DNA of 64,000 bases from Actinoplanes sp. NBRC 103695 (GTDB taxonomy: Bacteria > Actinomycetota > Actinomycetes > Mycobacteriales > Micromonosporaceae), in NCBI RefSeq assembly GCF_030269485.1, contig NZ_BSTL01000032.1:39983-103982 (forward strand), given 5' to 3'. This document shows positions 9,231 to 17,988 of the stretch, piece by piece (within the stretch, counting starts at the first letter, position 1; every line of letters starts with the position of its first letter). The position numbers were made by a program, and so were the translations under genes. Under the pieces are notes generated by a model. It saw nothing but the letters and a program-made list of their open reading frames with translations, was not told the origin of the DNA and did no database searches.

Positions 9231-9431
9231 CCGGTGCCCCGGGTCCGAGCCGGGGAGCGCCATCGACGTAGCGCGCCAGGAGAACGCCCGCCCAGACCCG
9301 GCCGTCGGTTCAAGGCTGACGCCCCTGCGTGACCCGGCGAACTCGCAAGATCCAGCGCCTTCCTACGCCCACCTTCGCTGCCGGCCTGCCGTACGCCCGG
9401 CCCTGCCCTCTGCTGGAAGGCATTTACGATC

Positions 9432-10346
9432 ATGATTGACCCTTCATCTGAGACCATCGTCCGCAACCCACAGGATCTGCTCGGCGCCGTGCCGTACCTG
9501 CTGGGCTATCACCCCGGCGGCGAGATCGTCGCGGTGTACCTCGGCGCAGGTCAGCGCATCCTTGGGGTGGCCGCCGAACCGGTGCGGTTCTCGGCCGACG
9601 CGCTGAGCGGGCACCTGCTGCTGCGGGCCCCGGCCGAGCCGTGCGCCGAGATCGCGCTCATCGGCTACGGTCCGCCCCCGTCGCGGCCCGTCCTGGCAGC
9701 GATCGGCCGCAGTCTTGATCTGTTCTGGCCGCTGCACGCACTGCTGTGGGTCACCGGCTCGAGGTGCGTGTGTCTGCTTGACGGCTGTTCATGCCCGGCC
9801 AGCCGCGGGATGGATATCGACCCGACCCCCAGCCCGATAGCCACCCGGCTCGCCGTCGCCGGCAAGGTGGCCTTGCCGTCGCGGCAGGCCCTGGACACGC
9901 TGGTCGCCCCCGACCTCGTTGCACAGGCAGAGGCCGAGGGAGCATTGGCGGCCCTCGCCCCGGATGGTGACGTCCCCGAGCTGTTCGAAGACGTGCTGGC
10001 CACGGTGCTGCGGGGGCACCGCCTCACCGCCGGTCAGCTGGCACCGCTGTCCCTCGCCCTGACCCACCCTGAGGTTCTCGAAACGGCGTGGGACGCCATG
10101 TGCGCGTGCATGTGGCAACGCGATCTGTGGCTGGATGTGACACGCCGCGTTCCGGACCGCTACGTCTGCGGCCCGGCGACGCTGGCCGCCTGGTGCGCGT
10201 GGCTACGCGGCGAACACGCGCTGGCCACCGTGGCGTGCAACCGCGCCGTCCGTGAAGGACCCGGTGGCCGGCTGACCCGGCTGGTGACCAGCGTCATGCG
10301 CACGCATGCGCCCGCGCACCGGCTGCGCCGCCCTACCAGCCACTGA
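9432..10346 (+). CDS. DUF4192 family protein
   Basis: 304 residues. The N-terminus IVRNPQDLLGAVPYLLGYHP is the family signature: a run of small residues then LGYHP/LGFHP. Actinobacterial DUF4192 proteins are 300-400 residues long and uncharacterised. GGAAGG lies about 12 nt before the ATG. Nothing else in the sequence indicates a function. Confidence 0.85.
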   Translation: MIDPSSETIVRNPQDLLGAVPYLLGYHPGGEIVAVYLGAGQRILGVAAEPVRFSADALSGHLLLRAPAEPCAEIALIGYGPPPSRPVLAAIGRSLDLFWPLHALLWVTGSRCVCLLDGCSCPASRGMDIDPTPSPIATRLAVAGKVALPSRQALDTLVAPDLVAQAEAEGALAALAPDGDVPELFEDVLATVLRGHRLTAGQLAPLSLALTHPEVLETAWDAMCACMWQRDLWLDVTRRVPDRYVCGPATLAAWCAWLRGEHALATVACNRAVREGPGGRLTRLVTSVMRTHAPAHRLRRPTSH

Positions 10347-10655
10347 CGTCTGCCGCCGCTAAAGCGTGCCTCGCCAGCCCGCTGGAGCGACCAAGAACCG
10401 CGCCGCGGTTTCCCACGGCGGTTGTCTCGTCAGCTCGCACGTCGGTCGGGTGCCGGCGGTGCTAGCCGCTGATCCTGGCCGCCCGCGGCGCGCCCCCGCA
10501 AGCCCACCCCTACCAGCCGCCGCCTCATCGAGGTCACCGCGGGGGTGGGCCCTGCGGGCTCACTCCGATCGGCCGGCCCCGGCGGATCAGGCCAGCCCCA
10601 CTCGGGCGCCCGCCCGAGCGCAGGCCATCACTGCTCTATGTGGAGGTTTTCCATC
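10347..10655 (+). other. Intergenic region upstream of the ParB-like gene
   Basis: 309 nt, about 72% GC, with no frame supported by a ribosome-binding site until GGAGG at 10642. I see no leader-element copy. A parS-like centromere could lie here, but I cannot identify one by eye. Confidence 0.4.
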
Positions 10656-12488
10656 GTGACCACCGTCGCCAACAACACGACCATCACCGAAACCGCTACG
10701 GACAACGACGTTGCCGAGCCCGACCAGGCCACCACCGAAGCCGGCACCGAGCTGGTTCCGGCTGAGCCCGCTCTGATCGGCGAGGTGATCGAGGGGCCCG
10801 TGCACCTCAACACCGGCGAGGACGGCAACCCGTTGCCGTTCCGCGCCGGGCTGCTCGACGCCCGCTTCGTGCACGAACCGCAGGGCTTCAAGCGCACCCA
10901 CCTGGGCGACCTGGACGATCTGATCGCCTCCGTGCGCCTGATCGGCGTCCGCGCCCCGCTGGTCGTGCGCTCCCTCGGCCTTTTCCCGGCTACCGACGCC
11001 AACGGCGAGCCGGACGAGGACGCCGAACCCGTCGAGCATTTCGCCGTCGTCGACGGGCTGCGGCGCCGCCAGGCGGCCATCGAAGCCGGACGCTTCGAAC
11101 TGCCGTGCTTCATCGCCGGCACCGACGACGACATCCAGCTCATCCTGCACTTCCTGGAACTCAACGACCACCGCAAGGACCTGGAGGGCATCGAGCAGGC
11201 CGAGGCCTACCAGATGCTGCTCGACCTCGGTCTCAGCGAACAGCAGATCGCCGACGCCCGCCGCACCGACGTGGCCCAGGTCTGCACCGCCATCAAGGCC
11301 CGGTCCCTGCCGAGCACCGCGCAGCGTGCACTCAACGCCGGAACCCTCACCCTCGACCAGGCGCTCGCGCTGGAGGAGTTCGCCGACGACGAGGACGCCC
11401 AGAGCAAGCTGCTGGACAAGCTCAAGAACGAGTACGACTTTAAGCACGAGCTGTCACGGCTGCGCGACAAGCGCACCTACGCCCGCAACCGGGAGGTGGC
11501 CAAGGCGCACCTGGTCCTCGAGAACGTCGACGTGACACCCAAACCGCGCGGCATCGGCTACGACGGCACCGCCGTCCGCGCGGACCTGCTCCTGGACGCC
11601 GACGGTCAGCCGGTCGACGTCGACGCGGTCAAGACCCAGCCCGGCTTCCACGCCTACGTGGAGAAGGACGGCGGTCAGGCCCGAACCGTCGTTTACTGCG
11701 ACGACCCGGCACAACACGGCTACACCCGCCGCAAGGAGGTCGCGGCGGCGTACCGCGGGCTGAGCCCGGAGGAGCTTGCCGCTAAGGAACTCGCCGAGCA
11801 GCAGGAGCAGGAGCGACTCGAGCGGCTCACGCTGGCCGCGACGGTGCGCCGCGAGTTCATCGTCGCGAAGTTCGGCACCGCCAAGGGCGCCCGCGCCCTG
11901 TTCGTGCCGGCGCTGCGGGCGGCCACCCTCGGCAAGACGATGGGCCGCTCCGACGACCTCGACGAGTTGTACCGCGCTCTCGGCGGCTCCGACAACGGCA
12001 CCCTCGCCAGCGCTGGGGAGGACCGGCTGCGCCGCAGCCTGGTCGCCAAGTACATCTGCGCGCTCGAGTACAACCTGAGCGGCACCACCCAGCCGCACAG
12101 GATGTGGATCTACAAGGAACTGGCCGTCGCCTGGTACGACGAGCTGCGCCAGCGCAACTACCCGCTGACCGACGACGAGCAGGATCTCTACCTCAGCTGG
12201 ACGGCAACAACCGCCGCAGAGGACGACGAAGATGCCGAGATCGACGAGGACGACGACACCGATGGCGAGGGCCAGGACGCGGACGAGGTAAGCGCAGACA
12301 GCACAGTGGTCTCCGGCGTCGAGGAGGCAGCCCCGTCCGGCGAGCACGACGAGCACGACGATGTGCTCGCGGAAGGCGGGGATGAGGCGGATGGCGTGGT
12401 GATCGAGGCACCGTTCGACCGCCACGAGGTAACGGCCGACAACACCGATGAGCTGCACAGCCCCGCCGGAGTCTCCAACGCTGCCTGA
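10656..12488 (+). CDS. ParB/Spo0J-like DNA-binding protein with acidic tail
   Basis: 610 residues. The GTG at 10656 has GGAGG at 10642-10646, so the longer in-frame extension is rejected. A ParB/sulfiredoxin-like N-terminal domain (VVDGLRRRQAAIEAGRF, the family's GxRRxxA region) is followed by an HTH segment (LSEQQIADARRTDVAQV), a central region with a Gln/Glu coiled coil, and a strongly acidic C-terminus of about 100 residues. ParB proteins bind parS sites and use CTP in plasmid partition. No parA lies next to it; the only ParA-like ATPase is in the conjugation operon at 48846. It could therefore act in partition or as a plasmid-borne transcription factor. Confidence 0.85.
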   Translation: MTTVANNTTITETATDNDVAEPDQATTEAGTELVPAEPALIGEVIEGPVHLNTGEDGNPLPFRAGLLDARFVHEPQGFKRTHLGDLDDLIASVRLIGVRAPLVVRSLGLFPATDANGEPDEDAEPVEHFAVVDGLRRRQAAIEAGRFELPCFIAGTDDDIQLILHFLELNDHRKDLEGIEQAEAYQMLLDLGLSEQQIADARRTDVAQVCTAIKARSLPSTAQRALNAGTLTLDQALALEEFADDEDAQSKLLDKLKNEYDFKHELSRLRDKRTYARNREVAKAHLVLENVDVTPKPRGIGYDGTAVRADLLLDADGQPVDVDAVKTQPGFHAYVEKDGGQARTVVYCDDPAQHGYTRRKEVAAAYRGLSPEELAAKELAEQQEQERLERLTLAATVRREFIVAKFGTAKGARALFVPALRAATLGKTMGRSDDLDELYRALGGSDNGTLASAGEDRLRRSLVAKYICALEYNLSGTTQPHRMWIYKELAVAWYDELRQRNYPLTDDEQDLYLSWTATTAAEDDEDAEIDEDDDTDGEGQDADEVSADSTVVSGVEEAAPSGEHDEHDDVLAEGGDEADGVVIEAPFDRHEVTADNTDELHSPAGVSNAA

Positions 12489-12497
12489 TGCTCACGT

Positions 12498-12543
12498 GTG
12501 CTGTGTCCCTCGCCAGGTCGGGGGACACAGCACGCTGCGCACA
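12498..12543 (+). terminator. 12-bp hairpin after the ParB-like gene
   Basis: GTGCTGTGTCCC (12498-12509) pairs perfectly with GGGACACAGCAC (12532-12543), 22-nt loop. It begins 10 nt after the stop codon. The rest of the gap to 12835 holds no supported gene. Confidence 0.65.
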
Positions 12544-12835
12544 GACCGCGTCAGGTGCGGTCGAACCAACCGCCGCTCCCGCCGCCATCGGTGACACACC
12601 GCCAGAGGTCCACGCTGGCCAAGGGCGGAGCTCGGAGTCGTGAGTCGGGTGCGGTCACCCGCCGTGTTGGTACCCATCGTCAGACGGGTCAGGGCCCGGA
12701 CGACCGCCGATCTGCTCGGCGACAGCATCCGTGGCGGCCCTGCACCGTGGCGGCGCACCGACCAGCTCTTGTCATCCACCACCTCGGCGCGCCGCATTGG
12801 CGGGCCGAGGCGTCTTCCAGTTTCGGAGTTACGCC

Positions 12836-13648
12836 ATGAAGCCATGGTTCACTGCTACCACGCCGCCGTCGAACGTCTACACCGTTCGGCGACCTCTATC
12901 AGATACCGAGCTGCAGAACGTTCGTGAGCGGATCCATGGTGATGCCAGTGGCCCGCACGAGCTGGTCGAGGCTGTTGTCACCGCGGTGTTCGACGCTCTC
13001 CTGTCCGGGCACGGACGGACCTACCGTGACCACCGCGACGACCCGCTGTTCGACCGCAACAGGTACGCGATTCCGATCAGTCAGTGGACCGCCATCGTCA
13101 CCACGATCGTCGACCGGGCCTACACGTGGGGCGCGGCTACCTCCACCGGCATGAACCTCGCCGCGCTGCTGCCGGCCGGTTACGACGACCCTGCCGTACC
13201 CACCCCGCTGCTCAATCCCATCGAGGACCAACCTCATCTGGTGCGGCTGGACATCAGCCGTGACGCCGCCGCCACCGTCGCCGCCTGCCAGCAGCACCTG
13301 GTCGAGCTCGCCGACGCGTACGGCACCGAAAGCGACCACTACCGCAACGCCGCAGCGAGCTGGTCGCTGCAGCTCACCCACCTCATCAGCGTTCCGCCAG
13401 GCGCGCATCGGGTGCTGCACCCCGACGGACCGCTCTCGCTGTATGTCAGCACCAACGATGCGAGCCATTACGGCGTCGCCTTCGAGCCGATCGCGCGGCA
13501 TTGCATCGTCGCGGGCTGCCATGCGGTTGCCGTAGCGGACGGCCAGTGGCAGCCCAGTCGTCCTGATGCCACCGTGCTCGATCACGAGCACCAGCCCAGC
13601 TACCCTGCCGACGGACCGCAGCCCGGCCGTTGGACAACCCGGCCCTGA
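12836..13648 (+). CDS. Hypothetical protein
   Basis: 270 residues from the ATG at 12836 (GGAG at 12826). Mostly helical, with a clear N-terminal alpha region (LSDTELQNVRERIHGD) and a C-terminal beta-rich part. No motif or membrane segment recognised. It stands alone between two hairpin regions. Confidence 0.65.
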   Translation: MKPWFTATTPPSNVYTVRRPLSDTELQNVRERIHGDASGPHELVEAVVTAVFDALLSGHGRTYRDHRDDPLFDRNRYAIPISQWTAIVTTIVDRAYTWGAATSTGMNLAALLPAGYDDPAVPTPLLNPIEDQPHLVRLDISRDAAATVAACQQHLVELADAYGTESDHYRNAAASWSLQLTHLISVPPGAHRVLHPDGPLSLYVSTNDASHYGVAFEPIARHCIVAGCHAVAVADGQWQPSRPDATVLDHEHQPSYPADGPQPGRWTTRP

Positions 13649-13671
13649 CCACCCGGCCTGACCACCCGCAC

Positions 13672-13699
13672 GCATGCCGGCCGATGTCGGCCGGCATGC
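13672..13699 (+). terminator. 13-bp near-palindromic hairpin
   Basis: GCATGCCGGCCGA (13672-13684) and TCGGCCGGCATGC (13687-13699) pair perfectly around TG. It lies 23 nt after the preceding stop and probably terminates that transcript. Confidence 0.6.
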
Positions 13700-13796
13700 C
13701 GCAACCCTCGCGGCCGCCGGCACCCACACCAGAGCCCAGCTTTCCAGCGGGTGTGAACACGACGGTGCTGTTGCCCTGCTTGCAATACCGATCACC

Positions 13797-13834
13797 GCGG
13801 GGCCGTGTTCCGCGACCGCGGAACGCGGCCCCGC
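13797..13834 (+). other. 17-bp hairpin in the 13649-13980 gap
   Basis: GCGGGGCCGTGTTCCGC (13797-13813) pairs with 13818-13834, with one wobble and a GACC loop. It sits 146 nt before the next start codon. It could be a second terminator, or part of the 5' leader of the small gene/PrimPol pair. No gene is supported between 13649 and 13980. Confidence 0.5.
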
Positions 13835-13980
13835 ATACCGCGGTGACCGCCGCCGTTCACCGCGACCAACCCGGGCTCCACCACTTCCCACTTACGGCTG
13901 TCCACGACGCCGATCAGTAGACCCAGTCGGCCTGCTCATCTGCGCGGTCGTGCAGCACCGCCATCATCCAAGGAGCCGTT

Positions 13981-14253
13981 GTGCCTCACCCCTCTCGTCT
14001 CGCACGCAGACCTGGCATCTGTGATCCGCGTTCGGCGCCGGCGCCGCGGTCTGGTCACCGTTGCCCCGCCGCGCTCTACGGCTGCGTCGTGTCTCACATA
14101 CGCCTCGTCGACCGGTCCCAGCGAACCGGGCGTTCGACACCGCGCCTGCTGATCGCGGTTCGTCGGCCTTCCGACCGTGGCAACGCCTCTGGGCGAACTC
14201 TGCACGTGTGCCCCGCGGCCCGTCAGTGCCAGCGCTGTGCAGGTGAACGGTGA
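13981..14253 (+). CDS. Small ORF coupled to PrimPol
   Basis: 90 residues. AAGGAG at 13971-13976 is five nt before the GTG, and the TGA at 14251-14253 overlaps the GTG of the primase gene (14250). The product is Arg/Pro-rich with several Cys, including CPAARQCQRC at the end. The composition is close to that of a shadow frame in GC-rich DNA, so the ribosome-binding site and overlap are the main support. Confidence 0.4.
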   Translation: MPHPSRLARRPGICDPRSAPAPRSGHRCPAALYGCVVSHIRLVDRSQRTGRSTPRLLIAVRRPSDRGNASGRTLHVCPAARQCQRCAGER

Positions 14254-15254
14254 ACGCCTCCTGGCCGACCAATCCGATCGACCGGATCGAACCAGGGCCG
14301 CCGGTTACGACGGCAGACCTGGTGGCCGCCGCGATCGGCTACGCCGCAGCGGGTATCGCGGTGCTGCCGTTGCACACCCCGGGAGCGGATGGTGCCTGCA
14401 GTTGCCGAGCCGGTAAGGCCTGTGGCTCACCGGGCAAGCATCCCCGCGTTCGTCGCGGCCTGCACGATGCCTCCCGGCAGCCGGAGGCCATCCGGGCGTG
14501 GTGGGCGCGGTGGCCGCACGCGAACATCGGCCTGATCACCGGAACGGTGCTGGACGTCTGCGACATCGACACCAGCAGCGGACTGCACATCGTTCTCGAC
14601 CTGCTCGACGTGATCCGCCCGCCCGGACCGCTGATCCGTACCGGCTCCGGCTGGCACTTGTGGTACGCCGCCAGCGACCTGGCCAGCCGCGTCACGATCG
14701 CACCCGGGGTCGACTGGCGCGGTCGCGGCGGCCTGGTCGTCGCCCCGCCGTCGCTGCACCACAGCGGAACCCGGTACACATTCCAGCAGCCCTGGCAGCA
14801 CGCCGACCTGCCGGTCTGCCCGCCGCAACTGCGCGCCCTGATCCTTCCCGCACCGCCGCCGGTCAGCGCACCGGCGGTCCCGATCGCGGATCTGGACCGC
14901 TACGTGCAGGCGGCGCTCGACGGGGAAGCCGATCGCGTGCGTCGTGCCCCGCGGCCGGTGATCAGCGGCGGCCGGCGCATCAGCGGCGGCGGCCGCAACG
15001 ACGCGCTGAACCGGGCCGCGTTCCGGCTCGGGCAACTGGCCGCGTACACCCCCATGGACGAGGCAGCCGTGCGCCGCGAACTCACCGAGGCTGCCCTGAG
15101 CGCAGGGTTGAGCCGCGCCGAGATCCAGCGCACCCTGTCGTCCGGGTGGCGAGCCGGGTTGCGTCATCCCCGGCGCCTCGATACCCGGCAGAATGCCGTC
15201 GCACGTCGTGTCAGGAAAGTACCGGTTCAGACCTGGCCGGGACCACACAGCTGA
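14250..15254 (+). CDS. Bifunctional DNA primase/polymerase (PrimPol N-terminal domain)
   Basis: 334 residues. The N-terminal domain matches the PrimPol fold: AAIGYAAAGIAVLPL, a Cys-containing GKHPR segment, the acidic catalytic pair in VCDIDTSSG (near residues 108-116), and the later TGSGWHLWY. PrimPols make primers and extend them, usually beside a plasmid or phage replication helicase. There is no helicase domain here, and the C-terminal 100 residues are a helical region ending in a basic tail. Translationally coupled to the ORF upstream and followed by the ssb genes, which fits DNA transfer or replication of the element. Confidence 0.85.
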   Translation: MNASWPTNPIDRIEPGPPVTTADLVAAAIGYAAAGIAVLPLHTPGADGACSCRAGKACGSPGKHPRVRRGLHDASRQPEAIRAWWARWPHANIGLITGTVLDVCDIDTSSGLHIVLDLLDVIRPPGPLIRTGSGWHLWYAASDLASRVTIAPGVDWRGRGGLVVAPPSLHHSGTRYTFQQPWQHADLPVCPPQLRALILPAPPPVSAPAVPIADLDRYVQAALDGEADRVRRAPRPVISGGRRISGGGRNDALNRAAFRLGQLAAYTPMDEAAVRRELTEAALSAGLSRAEIQRTLSSGWRAGLRHPRRLDTRQNAVARRVRKVPVQTWPGPHS

Positions 15255-15537
15255 CGCCAGCGGGGCCGTCACCCACCGCACTTCCCCAGCTCGACCCCGC
15301 CCAACGGCAGGACGGCGCCCGCTCACTATGTCGCGGCGCGACGACCCCCACGCGACCCGCATGCCGAACCTGCATTGCGTGGCCCGAGCCAGCGCAGGCG
15401 GGCCGGTCCCCACGGGAGGGCAACGACGGCTGCTCCGAGACGTGCACACGTGACGGTCCCGTCATCCCGGCTGGGGCGGTCCGAGGACGTCGATTGGTTC
15501 CGCTGCTGAGGGACCCGAAGGTCAGCCCACCCAGGCC

Positions 15538-15630
15538 AGGGGCAGCAAGCCCCGGCAGAACATCTTGGCCAACATCGCCTCGCTTCGCTCGACGCCAAGA
15601 TCTTCTGACTCGAACGGGGCCTGCGCCCCT
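15538..15630 (+). promoter_or_regulatory. Structured leader element, copy B
   Basis: Outer arms 15538-15554 and CGGGGCCTGCGCCCCT (15615-15630) pair with one bulge and one mismatch. Inner stem: ATCTTGGC (15562-15569) with GCCAAGAT (15594-15601). The flanking conserved strands are GGCAGAACATCTTGG and CCAAGATCTTCTGACTCGAA. It ends 115 nt before the ssb start. The remainder of 15255-15744 has no supported gene. Confidence 0.75.
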
Positions 15631-15744
15631 CGGCCTATGTGCGGGCTCTGACCGGCCCCGTCAGCGCGGCACCGCGGCGCCCGGATCACCCGATCCGAGC
15701 AGCTTCGCGGACCGCATCGCACCACGTGAACGGGAGCTAAGTAC

Positions 15745-16173
15745 ATGTCGGAGTTCAGCTTCTCCTTCGAGGGCAACCTCGCCTTCAAGCCCGAGCTCGA
15801 GATCACGAAAAGCGGGCAGATGCTGTGCCGGCTGCGGGTCGCCCACAATCGTCGCCGCAAGGTCGGAGGCGACTGGGTCGACACGGCCCCCATGTGGGCG
15901 CAGGTCACCGTCTGGGGTGAGCTCGCCGAACGGTGTGCCGAGTTGAGTAAGGGCGACACCGTGGTCGTCAGGGCCCGCGACGACTTGAACGTGTGGGCCT
16001 TCACCCGACCGGACGGCACCCCCGGTGGCCTCCTCGAGGTCACCGCCGAGAACGTGTCGGTGTCCATGCGCTTCACCGGAGCCCTCCCGGTGCCCAGCGA
16101 CCGCCCCGCCGGCGACGCGTGGGATCCCGCCACCGCCGAGCCCGAGGCCGAGCGCGAGTTGCAGGCCGCCTGA
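15745..16173 (+). CDS. ssb: Single-stranded DNA-binding protein
   Basis: 142 residues; ATG with GGGAG eight nt upstream. It is an OB-fold SSB: GNLAFKPELEITKSGQMLCR, then RVAHNRR and VTVWGELAERCAELSKGDTV are the family's strand pattern. It lacks the acidic DDDIPF-type tip that chromosomal SSBs use to recruit partners and ends in an Ala/Glu-rich stretch. It is preceded by leader copy B. Role: coating single strands during conjugation or plasmid replication. Confidence 0.9.
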   Translation: MSEFSFSFEGNLAFKPELEITKSGQMLCRLRVAHNRRRKVGGDWVDTAPMWAQVTVWGELAERCAELSKGDTVVVRARDDLNVWAFTRPDGTPGGLLEVTAENVSVSMRFTGALPVPSDRPAGDAWDPATAEPEAERELQAA

Positions 16174-16181
16174 CCGCCAGC

Positions 16182-16209
16182 CCGGGGCCGGTCATCCGGC
16201 CGGCCCCGG
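16182..16209 (+). terminator. 10-bp hairpin between the two ssb-like genes
   Basis: CCGGGGCCGG (16182-16191) pairs perfectly with CCGGCCCCGG (16200-16209), 8-nt loop. It could terminate or attenuate readthrough from ssb into the second OB-fold gene. Confidence 0.5.
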
Positions 16210-16253
16210 CCTCCTTGCCGACCAGTTCGAACCACCTCCGGGGAGTTGTCGTC

Positions 16254-16718
16254 ATGAGCCAGGGACCGTCGAAGCAGATCTTCTCCAGTCTGATCCAGGG
16301 CACCGTTCGGGGCCGCTACGAGCAGGGACACACCAGCGGCGGGCGAGCCTTCGTCAAGTTCCGCATCGTGCACCGCACCGGCTACCGCAGAGACGGCAAG
16401 TGGGTGCCCACCACGCCGATGGAGTTCGAGGTGACCTGCTGGGACGAAGATCAGATGCTGCTCGCCCGCTCCCTGCGGCCCGGCGCCGAAGTCCTCGTCA
16501 CGGTCAAGAAGTTCTTCGCCTACCTGGACCAGAGCGACGAGCCGGTCATCAACATCACACCCGCCGACATCGTGGTCCTGCCGGGCAGCACGCCCGCCCC
16601 GACCGCGCCGCGCCGGCAGCGCAGCGGCGACCTGGTCGTCAGCCCTCACGGCGAGAACATCGCCGCCGCCAGCTGGCCTGACGTCGTGACCGACCCGCAG
16701 CTCGTGCATCACCGCTAA
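16254..16718 (+). CDS. Second SSB-like OB-fold protein
   Basis: 154 residues from the ATG at 16254 (GGGGAG at 16238-16243). The pattern GTVRGRYEQGHTSGGRAFVKFRI, then EFEVTCWDEDQMLLARSLRPGAEVLV, is an SSB-type OB-fold. It is diverged from the gene upstream and also lacks an acidic tip. Tandem paralogous SSBs suggest specialised roles, for example one for transfer DNA. A terminator-like hairpin follows directly. Confidence 0.8.
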   Translation: MSQGPSKQIFSSLIQGTVRGRYEQGHTSGGRAFVKFRIVHRTGYRRDGKWVPTTPMEFEVTCWDEDQMLLARSLRPGAEVLVTVKKFFAYLDQSDEPVINITPADIVVLPGSTPAPTAPRRQRSGDLVVSPHGENIAAASWPDVVTDPQLVHHR

Positions 16719-16731
16719 CCCGATCGCATCC

Positions 16732-16759
16732 AGGCCGGCCCGCGTGTGCGGGCCGGCCT
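16732..16759 (+). terminator. 12-bp hairpin with short T-run
   Basis: AGGCCGGCCCGC (16732-16743) pairs with GCGGGCCGGCCT (16748-16759), GTGT loop, followed by TTTCG. It is the most intrinsic-terminator-like hairpin of the left region. Confidence 0.7.
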
Positions 16760-16783
16760 TTCGTCGTTCAGGAGGTCCGCTGC

Positions 16784-17074
16784 TTGACAGCATTGCCCAA
16801 CCCCTGCGGCGCCGCCCTATCCGGTACGCCGATCCGGCTCACGCCGATCCAGGTGCGAGTGGTCACCTGTTGCCGCGGCTGGTACTTCGAGCACAGCGCC
16901 GAGTGCCGGACGCCGCACGTGGCTCGGCCGTGCAGCGACTGCTACGCCGACCCCGGCACTCCACACATCTACCCGTGCTGCTCGTGGTTCGACGCCGAAC
17001 CGGTCGACGGCCCGGATGAGACGGCGCCGTGGCCCGATGCTGCCCGCTGGCCGGGCCATCCTCTCGCCGACTAA
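16784..17074 (+). CDS. Small cysteine-rich protein
   Basis: 96 residues. The TTG start is supported by AGGAGG at 16770-16775. Cys residues occur as TCC, AEC, CSDC and PCC, a likely zinc site. No family recognised. Confidence 0.65.
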   Translation: MTALPNPCGAALSGTPIRLTPIQVRVVTCCRGWYFEHSAECRTPHVARPCSDCYADPGTPHIYPCCSWFDAEPVDGPDETAPWPDAARWPGHPLAD

Positions 17075-17431
17075 CGCCCGCCTCGCCCACGACGAGCACC
17101 TGTTCGGCTTCACTCCTCGGCGGAGCGCCGCCGGTTGCATGACATCAACGCCACCCGATACACCTGGCGCCCGGTGTCATAGACGAATTCCACTGCATAC
17201 GTGCGTCAGCACGACCGAACCCGGCGGGTAACAGTCTCCGCCGCCAGAAACACCTGAGTAGAGGAGACGGAGGGCCGTGCCGAACAAGGCACCGGCGCGG
17301 CGCAGGCGGCCCGGTGCTCACCGGGTGTGTCAGCCCGGCGAACCGGTCGGCGCAGCCGGCCCGGCGAACGCGGTGGCGACACCCGGCCGCCGCGTTCGCC
17401 AGTCCTCAGTGATGACCGGCCCGGCAACAGT

Positions 17432-17533
17432 CAGGCAAGCCGGCAAAACATCTTGGAAGCGCAGCACTAACCCTCACGAACGCCTCCCGTGCTGCGCTCC
17501 CAAGATCTTTTGACCCGAGTGCTGGCTTGCCAG
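17432..17533 (+). promoter_or_regulatory. Structured leader element, copy C
   Basis: Outer arms CAGGCAAGCCGGC (17432-17444) and GCTGGCTTGCCAG (17521-17533) pair with one mismatch and one wobble. The inner stem is 18 bp (17450-17467 with 17489-17506, one mismatch). Conserved strands: GGCAAAACATCTTGG and CCAAGATCTTTTGACCCGA. It ends about 99 nt before the start of the small membrane-protein gene. A 78-codon frame (17277-17513) runs into it. Confidence 0.75.
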
Positions 17534-17629
17534 CCGCCGCCGTGCCGTTCCCCCGATGGCCTGTCAGCGCGGCAACCCCGGTGCCAACCGGGCAGACGCC
17601 GCACCCTCCGCTACCCGGAAGGCAGCGCC

Positions 17630-17818
17630 ATGAACGACAACACCGAGGCCACCACCACCGAGCCGACCGCCCCAGCCACCGACCGCCGGTCGCTGCGCGC
17701 GACCACCCGTCACCTGGCCCACCCGCTGGTGCACGTCGCCGGGCTGCTTGCCGCGCACGTCGCCGCGCTGGCGGTGCTGGAGAAGACGCCGCTGCTCGCC
17801 CTGCTCTCGCTGCACTGA
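17630..17818 (+). CDS. Small membrane protein
   Basis: 62 residues. The ATG at 17630 has GGAAGG at 17617-17622. A Thr/Glu-rich N-terminus is followed by one hydrophobic helix (about residues 36-60) containing VAGLLAAHVAALAVL. It is preceded by leader copy C. No homologue recognised. Confidence 0.65.
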   Translation: MNDNTEATTTEPTAPATDRRSLRATTRHLAHPLVHVAGLLAAHVAALAVLEKTPLLALLSLH

Positions 17819-17988
17819 TCTCCCTGCGGTCCTGGTGGGTGTGCCGCCTTGGCGAAGCACCCGCCAGGACCTACGCGCGTGCACGCAACGCGTCAGCGAC
17901 GGCGCCTCGATCTCGGAGGCGCTGCTACGCCGTGCCATAGGCCTTGCCACCAGACCGCTGTCACCCAGACTCAGCAAGGAATCAAACG

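Noticed and set aside
17277..17513. 78-codon frame with a GTG start running into leader copy C
   Set aside because: A GGAGG lies only three nt before the GTG and the product has no family features. It ends like a frame at 21745-22068 only because both read through the repeated leader.
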